Shown here: positions 55,073 to 64,000 of the stretch, in pieces | Numbering within the stretch: position 1 is the stretch's first letter | Layout: each line of letters opens with the position of its first letter | Made by a program: the position numbers and the translations under genes | Source: Parapristionchus giblindavisi | Taxonomy: Eukaryota; Nematoda; Chromadorea; Rhabditida; Diplogasteridae | Direction: 5' to 3' | Length of the DNA: 64,000 bases | Assembly (NCBI GenBank): GCA_943737045.1 | Contig: CALSFV010000008.1 | Span: forward strand, 1,116,001-1,180,000 | The notes under the pieces: generated by a model | Seen by the model: the letters and a program-made list of their open reading frames with translations, nothing else | Told to the model about the DNA's origin: nothing | The model's database searches: none

Positions 55073-58000
55073 ATGAGCAAAGTAAGTCTATGCAAGTCTG
55101 GGGATAATGACACCGATGGATTACTGTAGGTCTTATTGATTGATTTTCATTTGTCCATGTGAAATCTTTGTAAAAATCAATAAATCGTAACGTTGTCCCT
55201 AGTGCAGGCGGTGAAAGCCAGCAATTGAACAAATGTGCTTCAGTCAACGTTATTGTAACCAAAATGTTGAAGGGGCACGAAATACTAAATTGCTCCTTTC
55301 AGCAGCATCATGTACGTAAGAAGCCCAGTGGAGAGAAACAGATCGCCACGTCCGTATACCGTAGGTCGCACTCTGATATGAGCGAATCTTTTTTTTGATA
55401 ACGGCATCGTGCGACAGTCAACCTACAATATACCCTACCGAATCATCTATCACAACCCCTATCGTATCGTCTACCAAATCCTCTACCGTAACCTTTACCC
55501 TGTAACAATCCATGTACTTACCATATTCAACTACCATGAACCTTACCCTATCACATCATCTACACTAACACCTACTAATAGTACTATGTAACATACCGTA
55601 TATTTAACCGTGAACCCAATCCCCTTTCCGTATTCTATGCCATAACCATTACCATATCCAATTAAGAATATATTTACAAGCTACCATAATTCAAATGGCC
55701 TTTACCGTATCCCATAATTAATTCCTACCGTATTCCTTTATCCCCGTATGACTTCGTTTTCCTTGATTAACGGGTTGCACCTTTACCTTTACCTTTTTCC
55801 CTTTATATGTGTGCATAAACACACACGATTCTAACTGGGTGATGTTGTCATTGGAGAGATTGATCATTGCTCAAAACTCATTTCAATATTGCCTTAATAA
55901 AATTTGCATAACTTGCAATTTCAATCTATAATAGAAAATCGATATTAATTTGGCAGTCTCTCCGGAAGCTCGTGGTGGCCCTGTTGCCTCTCCGGACGGT
56001 CGTGATAACTCCGTTGTCTCGCCGATAGCTCGTGATGGCACCATTGAGGATAAAACAGCGAAAACTCCAAAGGTAGAGTAAACGGTCGCTTCTTGTAAGT
56101 CGGCAAACGTCTCCGCTTGTGGCGTAACGTGTATCTCAATTTGCCTAAGAGGAGATTCAAATTAGCTCGAGATGTGCCATGAAAGTTATCCGGTTTTTCG
56201 ATATTATTGCCGCAGGGGTGAAATTAGGGCCTTTGATATGATGATGTTCTTATTTTCAGGTTAAGACACCGGCAAAGACACCGATTAGATCATCGAGAGA
56301 GAATATCGATAATAAAGAAATATCAAAGATCAAAGATCAGTCTAAGAAGGATCAAAAGGTCAAAGACGAAGGGAGCAAAACTGGACAAAATAGCAAAGAA
56401 AAGCCTAATAAAGACCAAAAGGCTAAAGACGAAGATTCCAAATCCAAGACTTGTCAAAAAATCAAAGATCAACTTAAGAAAGATCAAAAGGCTAAAGACG
56501 AAGATTCAAAATCGAAAACTTGTCAAAAGATCAAAGATCAACTTAAGAAAGATCAAAAGGCAAAAGATGAAGATTCCAAATCCAAAACATGTCAAAAGAG
56601 CAAAGATCAACCTAAGAAAGATCAAAAGGTTAAAGACGAAGATTCCAAAACTAACCAAAAGATCAAAGATCAACTTAAGAAAGTTAAAGATGAAGACTCC
56701 AAATCCAAAACATGTCAAAAGAGCAAAGATCAACCGAAGAAAGATCCAAAGGTTAAAGACGAGGATTCCAAAACTAACCAAAAGATCAAAGATCAACTTA
56801 AAAAAGTCAAAGATGAAGATTCCAAATCCAAAACATGTCAAAAGAGCAAAGATCAACCGAAGAAAGATCAAAAGGTCAAAGAAGAAGATATGAAATCTAA
56901 ATCAATCAATAAGGCCGTTGATCAAAACAGTAAAGGTATAGGGAAGAAGCAAGATAGTAATAAAATGGAGCGTACGGCAAAAAGAGGAAGAAAGAAGATA
57001 TCGGATGTGTCGAAAAAACCAATCGATAATGTTAGTGTGTCGAAGGAGAAGGCCGCTGAGAACTTGACAAAGTGGGCCAAACAGCTTCACAATCTGGTGA
57101 GTATTTGGCAATGTTTAAGAAAAATGCCTTTGCGCATAGTGAGCGTCTACTGGCGCGTTTGTGGTTTCTAATGTACTGTTTCATAGAATTGCAAGGAGCT
57201 GAGCAAGGAGTTCAACGACAAGATCAAGCGCCTCGTCGCCAGTGACGTCACCATCGATGAGTGTCAGAAGCCGAGGAACGTTGACAAATCCAGGTACTCC
57301 CCTAACTCCGCCCAATTTTAAGCCACGCCCCTTTTGCAGATACGCCGATGTGAAGTGTATTGATCAGACGAGAGTGATATTGAAGGAGAGGAAGAAGGAG
57401 GATGACTTTATTCATGCGAACTGGGTCAAATCACCGGGAGGAACGTCGTATATTTGCACTCAGGTACTGTAGGAATTACGGTAGGTACGGTGACAAAGGA
57501 GTATACGGTAGGTTACGGTTGGGGAATACGGTAGTTGGTAAATACAGTAAGGAAATCGGTGTAACCGACGATACGGTAGGGTTAGGACAACGTATATGGC
57601 TGTGGCATATGACAATTGCATGACGCACTGTACATAATGTACAAGTACATAATGTAGCTCAGTAGTATAGTACCTAGTGATTTGCTACACAAATTATCGA
57701 TTGAAGGGTCCACTTCCCGAGACGATCAATGATTTCTGGTGGATGTGTCTAAAGGAGAAGGCGTCCATCATCCTCATGCTATGCAATTTCACCGAAGGAT
57801 GTCAGTTATTGATTTTCTTGATTTTTTTTATCTTTAAAATCTGCGGAAAATCGATTTTACCGATTTCAGCCGATTTTGAGAAGTGTGCCAAGTACTTTCC
57901 CACCGATAACAAGCCGCAGAAATACGGAGATGTAACGGTAGGAAATATTGATTGATTATATTTCTGAAAATCGATAAATCAATTACAGGTGACGGTTGTG

Positions 58001-59332
58001 AAGAAAGGTGATGAAATAGATGTGGAGATGACGGACTTCTGCACATTCGAAGTGAAATAGTACGGACTATAATCAATGAATCAATAATAATCAATAATCA
58101 ATCAATAATTCTTTATTTACAGTAAGGACGAATGTGTCAAGATCAAGCACTGCTACATGCGCTATTGGCTGGATAACTGCGCTCCGGTCGAGACCGAGCC
58201 CGTACTGAAGCTATATCAGTAAGAGTCGGTGCCGCTAATGTGAAATTCTCCTCTCTGGCCGTACTCTCTAGCTTTCGTTTTCTGCGAGAGAGTATTGGCA
58301 TAGCGGAGAGTAACATTAGCCTGGAGTGTGCCTTTAATAACTACTCTACCGCACCCCATTCAGATGGGTCCGCAAACACCATTCCGATCGGCCTGTAGTG
58401 GTGCACTGCTCCGCGGGTGTGGGCAGAACCGCCACCTTTGTTGGTAAGCACGATCGATAATTCCGTTCTATGATCTACCGTAGATATATAATCAATCGAT
58501 AATCGTTTCGTGGCAGGACTCGAGCTCGCCCACTACCGACTTGGACTCAGCGCAGACACTTGCATGCTGGACATTGTCAGGGTACTGTAGACATTGATAA
58601 CTTCATAATATTGATTGGTTTGTATTATTGATTGATTGTAGGAACTGCGTAAGCAACGATATCAATCCGTGCAAAGTCATGTCCAGTTCCTGTACCTGCA
58701 CTATCTTCTAATCGATCATCTGGTACAGGTACGGTACCTTACTGATTACTGTATTTATGGGCAACGGTACCGTACGATTACTGTAGATGGGCAACGGATT
58801 ACTGTATTTATGGGCAACGGTACCGTACGATTACTGTAGACGGGCAACGGATTACTGTATTTATGGGCAATTGATTACTGTATGTATGGGTAGCAATACC
58901 TTACGATTACTGTATTTATCAGCAACGGTACCGTACGATTATGGTAGATGGGCTTCTGTATTTATGGGCAATTGATTATTGCAAGAACTTTGGGCTCCTA
59001 ATCGTGCTTCCCCGTGCACTAACAAAAGATCAGAGATCAGAGATCAAAGATCAAAGATCTTTTTTTTTTCAGGAGAAGATTATCGAGCCGTACGCAAAGT
59101 CAAAGTTTGTCGAAGAATACAGAAAGTACACGGCAAAGAGAATCAGTCGGGTATAATTTTCTTGATAAATATTTTTATAATATCCTTTACTCAGATTTGA
59201 AAAATACTATGTTTGTTATCTTATCAATGATTCTGAATTTAACAACTGTACTTATGTTTCTTCTTTCAGGCCAAAGCTAGTATGAACTCGAAATTTGGCG
59301 TAATCGAAACTCCGGATAGCAGCATGAAGTGA
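55073..59332 (+). CDS. Nematode-type protein tyrosine phosphatase with Lys-rich repetitive N-terminus
   Basis: Probably dephosphorylates phosphotyrosine in the cytoplasm; the substrate is unknown. Fifteen exons join to 650 codons: 55073-55081, 55303-55360, 55957-56072, 56260-57096, 57187-57293, 57340-57463, 57707-57800, 57870-57937, 57989-58059, 58123-58218, 58364-58443, 58517-58581, 58642-58728, 59073-59150 and 59270-59332. Residues about 62-300 are a Lys-rich repeat of KDQKxKDEDSKSKTCQK units. The catalytic domain follows: TKWAKQLHNL, the phosphotyrosine loop SRYADVKCIDQTRV, NDFWWMCLKEKASIILML, the signature VHCSAGVGRTATFV (Cys542, Arg548) and the Q-loop SVQSHVQFLYLH. The WPD loop reads YWLDNCAP: Asp512 is kept but Pro is Leu and the following Gly is lost. 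The first three exons are short and less certain. AATAAA is at 59432. There is no signal peptide or membrane segment. Confidence 0.9.
56145..56185. mobile_element. Family A MITE, half copy in phosphatase intron 3
   Basis: Only GAGATTCAAATTAGCTCGAG and ATGTGCCATGAAAG of the right arm remain. Confidence 0.5.
56320..56890 (+). repeat. Coding minisatellite of the phosphatase N-terminus
   Basis: Tandem degenerate units of about 60-75 bp built from AAGATCAAAGATCAA, AAGAAAGATCAAAAGG and GACGAAGATTCCAAATCC. They stay open as K/D/Q-rich protein in the gene frame. The antisense frame gives a false hydrophobic protein. Confidence 0.88.
58229..58337. mobile_element. Family A TTAA hairpin MITE, phosphatase intron 10
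   Basis: It contains AAATTCTCCTCTCTGGCC, the core TTCTGCGAGAGAG, TAGCGGAGAGTAACATTAGC and the end GTGTGCCTTTAA. It ends about 27 bp before the exon that encodes the catalytic Cys. Confidence 0.8.
58745..58978 (+). repeat. Tandem GGGCAACGGTACCGTACGAT repeat in phosphatase intron 13
   Basis: Alternating units GGGCAACGGTACCGTACGAT, TACTGTAGATGGGCAACG and GATTACTGTATTTATG repeat over about 230 bp. The pattern resembles donor-derived growth at 29330-29545, because the donor GTACGGTACC begins the array. Confidence 0.8.
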
Positions 59333-59431
59333 TATCCTGGAGGGATAACCCCGGCTAGCTCCGCCCACATAGCTCTGCTATCGTGCGGCCACTGCTACAC
59401 AAATATCGATTCAATAGACTTTACTGGTTTG

Positions 59432-59437
59432 AATAAA
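59432..59437 (+). terminator. Poly(A) signal AATAAA of the phosphatase gene
   Basis: A canonical hexamer 100 bp after the stop codon, the first on this strand after the stop. Confidence 0.6.
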
Positions 59438-59865
59438 CCATGTGAAATCAGCTCTTTTCCCTTGCAAACTCGTTTCAAACACGTTCACGTAATATTTATA
59501 AAGTTGGAATTGATCTTATTACTAGAGATTCAACTATTTGATTCACCTCGATTCAAGCCATTGCTTGTGGTGAGCAGTATGCTCTGTCAGAACTTGATCT
59601 TTAAACTTTGATCGCTGTTGTTTGATCTTGGCTGCTGACAAGAATAGAATGAAACGTCTACGATAATGAGTTGACCTTCATAAAATGGATAAATATAATC
59701 AGAATAATATCAATTATCACAAATCAATTTGCATATTATGCTCTAACTTCTCATATCAAACATATCTAACACATGTTATCATTTTTGTTCATTTCATTTG
59801 CAATCTTCGGTCTTCACTTGCCTCCCTGTTCGTTTCCATTTTAAAATTGATCCTTGATCTTTTCA

Positions 59866-59891
59866 CTCCTGCCCCTCTAAAGGGGCAGGAG
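59866..59891. repeat. Perfect GC-rich hairpin
   Basis: CTCCTGCCCCT and AGGGGCAGGAG are exact inverted copies with a 4-base loop, in otherwise AT-rich DNA. Confidence 0.85.
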
Positions 59892-61586
59892 CGACCACTT
59901 TTTTAGAGAGAATGTGGTAACGCACGAGAGAGCAAACAGATTGAGAGAGTGTAGAGAAAGAAAACCAACGCACTCTTCAATGATCTACCATCGATAATAT
60001 TGATTCATTAGCGTCTCCCTACATCCTAGGTAGTTTCACTTCCTGTTTATTGTTAGTAGAAGTGCTTCTCACTATATCTTTCTTCATGGTTCATAATTTC
60101 AGATTTGTCATAACGATATCCCGACCTAACAACTTTGTGATTGATTCGCAGTGAGGCATAATAGATATTTTACTTCAACAAACAGGTTTGTCTAGCAAAA
60201 TATATCATTATAGTTCAGACTCTTTCAATCCATCCATCTTCCTTTTGCTCACTCTCCATTGCTATCTCTCTCTCGATGTCTCTCTTTCTCTACCCCTCTA
60301 TCTCCAAACTCTTCCTCTTCCTTTCCTTCTCTAATCCTCCCCTCTGGCTATGACCTCACCATCTCTAGCCATCTTCTTACAACATCTCTCTAGCCTCTCT
60401 TTCTCTAATCTTCTTTCACCATTATTGCTATACCATCTTTGACCTCTCCTTGCATATATTTCCACTATAATTGTCTATTCTGAATCTATTGTGTTCCAAT
60501 TTGCATATGATTATCATAAAGAACGTGATATCATTTTTATTCCTTTCCTTTGCAGTCTTCGGTCGTTTTGCCCCTTCACTCTCGGTGATTTTCCCGCCAC
60601 TTTCGGCTATCCCTCTTCTCTATTGTCTCTCTATTATTCTTTACTTCTCAAGTGGTCATCTATCTGTTATAACATGTTCGTGTTATTATTCTCTTCATTT
60701 ACAGCTTCTGTTTTAGTCACTTCATTCCTCGTTCATTCTTGTCTAATAGACTTGTCTAGTGTTCATATTCTAAATTTGAAGATCTTCTAGGGCTCATATT
60801 CTAAATTTGAAGCTCACCGTTCTGGAAACTCTATCGCTTTTCATCACTTTATTGTTTTTATGAGAACTCTGTGTTGACATTCAACTATTATTTTGAATAA
60901 TGTCAAATACTTTTCAGAAGAACACAGTGGTTTATCGTCAGGTGCCGTACACTGAAGTGCGACTAAATGGTCACTAGCGTAGCATAGGAGGACAAACGAC
61001 GTCACAGTATAGTCAAGAGAACATCGAAGACAACGTCAGTCCATCCACGATCTATTGCTGCTCTTGGAGGTACTCTTGGAGGTCTATCTTGTCTAATATT
61101 ATGCTTTGTTCAAAAATCTTTAAAGGGAAAGAAAAACAGAGAACACTCCTTTGCACACTCTCTCACCACCTTTCCATTTCTTATCGCGACTTTTGAACAC
61201 CACATTAAATCCATTCTTGGTTGCTAACGGTATCTCCTAATCTTTAATTCTCTGGTATTTCGAAACGTAAATTGTATATTTCATTTTCATTTGAAGTAAA
61301 CTTGTAAGTCTATTTCAAGTGATTTATATACTGTGATGTATTTCGTCAAATGTTCTTCCAGTTGAAGTAAACTTCAAGTCAGTGACGCGTTTTATTTTGA
61401 CTTTAAGTTTTGAAATACCAGAGTTTGTTCATGGTCATCATCTAATTACATTTTTTTCTCGAAATATTTAGTAAAACATATTCGTTTCAAAGAAAAAGGT
61501 GATACTCAGTGTGCGGTTGTTGTTATCGGAAAAGAGCTAACATTCCTAGGGAAAATAGTTGCATCAATCGTAATTTATCGTTTTTA

Positions 61587-61706
61587 ATGTCGATCCTTCG
61601 TTTCTTCGTCGTGGCTGACGAAGATCGTCAGAAGATCGTCGGTATCGTCGATGATGTATTTCTCAATGGGAATGTGACAGCAGAATCCTCGTCGTTCAAC
61701 TTCTAG
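61587..61706 (+). CDS. Possible small ORF or last exon of an unseen gene
   Basis: Forty codons from ATG: MSILRFFVVADEDRQKIVGI, then VDDVFLNGNVTAESSSFNF and a stop. Codon choice (GTC, ATC, CTC, TCG) resembles the real exons here, and an AATAAA follows at 61756. The frame is open upstream to about 61509 without an ATG, so it may be a terminal exon whose acceptor lies near ACTCAG at 61509. No family recognised. Confidence 0.3.
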   Translation: MSILRFFVVADEDRQKIVGIVDDVFLNGNVTAESSSFNF

Positions 61707-62308
61707 ATGCTGTCCTCCACTGGTGAAGCGTCTGCTTGAAACTCTTTTCTGAAATAATAAAGACATTTGGGGTGTGTTATTGTTTGAAATAGGTGTCCAA
61801 GCCCGCGCGGTTAAATGGGAGGAGCAAGTATCGCTATATAAATATGGTTAATCAGAAAGGGGCGGAGCCACATATCGGTATATAAGTACCGGAGTGTTTG
61901 AGTATATGTAGATCGTTTGACATTCCTTCTAATAGGGACCCATGGCCTAGTGGATAAGAGGACAGTCAAACCGGCCGGTTGGTCGGCAAGAAAGTTCGAT
62001 TCCCCAAGATCATTAGCAAAAGGAAAAAAGATCCTATATCTACCTGATCATTTTTGCTATTTTTTCCTTGACCTATTCCCGCTCTCCCTACGCTATCGTA
62101 TAGAGCGCGACAGAGGTCCAGTAGAATGATCGTGAACTAACTTATTTCCCCCCAAAACGCGACCTGTCAATAGAAATGAATGTCACCGATGGACATTTTA
62201 TCTTTTAATTATTATATTTATAATATCATTTTAAAATTTTTTTTCTCTACTTGCAGTAATTGACGATTGAACGGATTCCTAGCAAAAAGGATGAGATTCC
62301 TTTCGACT
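61707..62308. other. Spacer with a tRNA-like unit
   Basis: Contains AATAAA (61756), TATAAATA-like words near 61840-61890, a tRNA-like unit (61937-62005) and nothing else recognised. Confidence 0.4.
61937..62005 (+). repeat. tRNA-like (Arg-like) SINE head or pseudo-tRNA
   Basis: GACCCATGGCCTAGTGGATA resembles the 5' half and A box of tRNA-Arg, and AAGTTCGATTCCCC is a box B. The middle and the 3' acceptor strand do not complete a cloverleaf, so it is not a functional tRNA. Confidence 0.5.
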
Positions 62309-63760
62309 ATATCACGCGTGTCGCGTAAGGATCGATACAACTACCGGACAATGAAAAAATGAAAATTTGGTTTAAATCATTTTTGGATATCCCTGACAGT
62401 GCCGGAGAAGATAGCGTTTCGATTTTTTGTCTAAGATCAATTTTGACGAAGATAGACGTCGTTGACTGTCGGAATGTGTGGAAAAGTGTTGACTTTCACC
62501 CGCAATAGCTCGCTTTGGAACGGAAATAGCGAAAATATCACAGAGGCATAAATTGTAGAGAATTTTCAGGAGAATCGAAATAACACAAGCAGTAATTACA
62601 AAATCGATTTTTCATCAGCTTCTGTGGCGGAAAGCTGACGTTTGCACAGCAAATCATAAGTGCAATTTTTTTTATTGGCTCAGATGGTAAATATTGTGAA
62701 GACGCATCGATTGATATATACTTTATGGGGTCGAATCGTGACCGCAATATGAGTTTTTTCCAAAAAACGAGTCTGAAATCTCGGACTTAGCCGATTTCTG
62801 GCTCGAGAGAAGGAAAGATCACTTTGATCTACCCACTCGTCTCTCGATGATCTATGATATTTCCTGGTATTTCTGTACATTGAACTCGAAAAAAGCAAAG
62901 AAATAAATGAAAAGCATAACTAAACCCTAATTCAAAGAAGGAATTAGCATGTAAACAATGGAAATATAAACAAACAACAATCTATTTATCAAAGATGGAG
63001 TCTCTTCCGTCTGCGATGGTCTCTCGAAGGAAACCCTCCTCATCCTGCTTATCAGTGATAATCTCATCAAATTCGTCTTCATCCTCTTCCTCATTCTCCT
63101 CCTCAAAGACATCATATTCCATCTCCGAAACAGACTCCGACTCGTTTCTTCTTCTCTTGCGAGTATTTTTCGTATTTGAAGCAGTGCTCGATCGAGTGTT
63201 TTTAGTGCTAGTGCTGCAACATATTTTTGAGGATGCTGAACGGCGCACGCGATAACTCTTCCAGATCCGTGTATACGGGCTTTAGGGCGGTGGTATTCCC
63301 AACGAAGAAGGAGAAATTCCAGATGATTCTGGCAAATCAGTCGATCGAAATTGAAATCCTGAAATTGGATTAATGAAAACAGGAGTAATCTAACCATGAT
63401 ACCTCTGTCGAGGAATCTATCACTTCGCCATTCGCACGAATAAACAGAAGCTCCAAAATGGAAGTACATCCGAAAAGATCAGGATCCGAGTAAGCAGACA
63501 ATGCAGATGGCAACGCTTCTGTGATATTTTCGCTATTTCCGTTCCAAAGCGAGCTATTGCGGGTGAAAGTCAACACTTTTCCACACATTCCGACAGTCAA
63601 CGACGTCTATCTTCGTCAAAATTGATCTTAGACAAAAAATCGAAACGCTATCTTCTCCGACACTGGCAGGGCTATCCAAAAATAGTAAATATAATAGGGG
63701 TTATATTTTGTCCGGACACCCCACGATTTTGTCTCGATCCTTACGCGACACGCGTGATAT
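62309..63760 (-). mobile_element. 1.45-kb terminal-inverted-repeat element with a small gene
   Basis: Outer ends ATATCACGCGTGTCGCGTAA and TTACGCGACACGCGTGATAT. The inverted repeats extend about 240 bp, including GATAGCGTTTCGATTTTTTG and GTGTTGACTTTCACCCGCAA with their inverses near 63540-63660. The target duplication is unclear (perhaps ATAT). The unique middle (about 62560-63510) carries the reading frames described next. The superfamily was not identified. Confidence 0.8.
62982..63588 (-). CDS. Hypothetical protein exons inside the TIR element
   Basis: An open frame starts with ATG at 63588 inside the right terminal repeat (MCGKVLTFTRNSSLWNGNSE) and runs through LSAYSDPDLFGCTSILELLF to a possible donor after SSTE, near 63410. 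A second frame ending at 62982 is strongly acidic (EEENEEEDEDEFDE) and ends GRDSIFDK. I could not find splice sites that join the two in one frame. The product is unknown. It could be an accessory protein or a decayed transposase gene. Confidence 0.3.
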
Positions 63761-64000
63761 TTACCATTCCTTATTTATCTATTTGTCAGTAGAAATCATC
63801 CATAACCAAAAAAGCAGTGATGGAGTTCCGTCGCTTGTGAGATTTCATTTTGATATTTTGTTGATTTTATGAATCCAGTCAATAAAATATTTATGATCAG
63901 ATAAAATTTCTACAAATATTGATTGACAATCTAACAATACAAAGTTTACAAATATTATTATATGATAAGTGTAAGGAACGAAGTATTGATGGCCTAGGCC
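63761..64000. other. Right edge, nothing recognised
   Basis: AT-rich sequence with no exon, repeat or RNA gene seen. Confidence 0.4.

Larger units (their letters stand above)
59333..61586. other. Non-coding stretch downstream of the phosphatase
   Basis: The first about 110 bp are 3' UTR, with AATAAA at 59432. The rest is AT- and CT-rich, with a pyrimidine block around 60225-60470, a GC hairpin at 59866 and no exon with convincing splice sites. Short open frames lack coding character. Confidence 0.5.

Noticed and set aside
56506..56871. Hydrophobic minus-strand frame resembling a membrane protein
   Set aside because: Antisense shadow of the Lys-rich phosphatase repeat.
61937..62005. A functional tRNA-Arg gene
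   Set aside because: A and B boxes are present, but the anticodon arm and the 3' acceptor strand do not pair into a cloverleaf.

Overview
The window looks like nuclear DNA of a free-living nematode, most likely a diplogastrid close to Pristionchus. Genes are intron-rich with short exons (mostly 40-190 bp), 3' splice sites are mostly TTNCAG, and the chemoreceptor and phosphatase families are nematode types. Many introns begin with the extended donor GTACGGTAG, which I associate with Pristionchus. That assignment is from memory and I could not test it.

Layout. (1) 196-1274, minus: a divergent, incomplete paralog of CDK8 running off the left edge. (2) 2112-10770, minus: a complete cdk-8 gene, 19 exons and 710 codons, with a long Gln/Met-rich tail. 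(3) 11367-33585, plus: a complete UDP-glucose:glycoprotein glucosyltransferase (UGGT), 46 exons and 1,519 codons over 22 kb, head-to-head with cdk-8. (4) 34606-39170, minus: a seven-transmembrane chemoreceptor of the Sra/Sre type. (5) 41823-43989, plus: mitochondrial ribosomal protein uL23m, with an initiator tRNA-Met gene in one intron. (6) 45669-51298, plus: a second chemoreceptor, paralogous to (4), with matching exon lengths. (7) 55073-59332, plus: a nematode-type protein tyrosine phosphatase with a Lys-rich repetitive N-terminal region. (8) 59333-64000: mostly non-coding, with one weak ORF and a 1.45 kb terminal-inverted-repeat element.

The genes are unrelated in function: Mediator kinase, ER glycoprotein quality control, mitochondrial translation, chemosensation and tyrosine phosphatase. 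They do not form an operon or a joint system. Each multi-exon model was assembled by hand by following the frame across splice sites. Every completed model closes in frame with a stop.

The unusual part of the window is its repeats. At least six families of short inverted-repeat elements (MITE-like) sit in introns and spacers. One TTAA-flanked hairpin family has about 13 copies in 64 kb. Another TTAA-flanked inverted-repeat element carries a tRNA-like unit with A and B boxes. Three foldback elements of 1.1-1.5 kb, an element with an exact 8-bp target duplication, a hAT-like element nested inside an older MITE, and a fragment of a non-LTR retrotransposon make up much of the remaining non-coding DNA.
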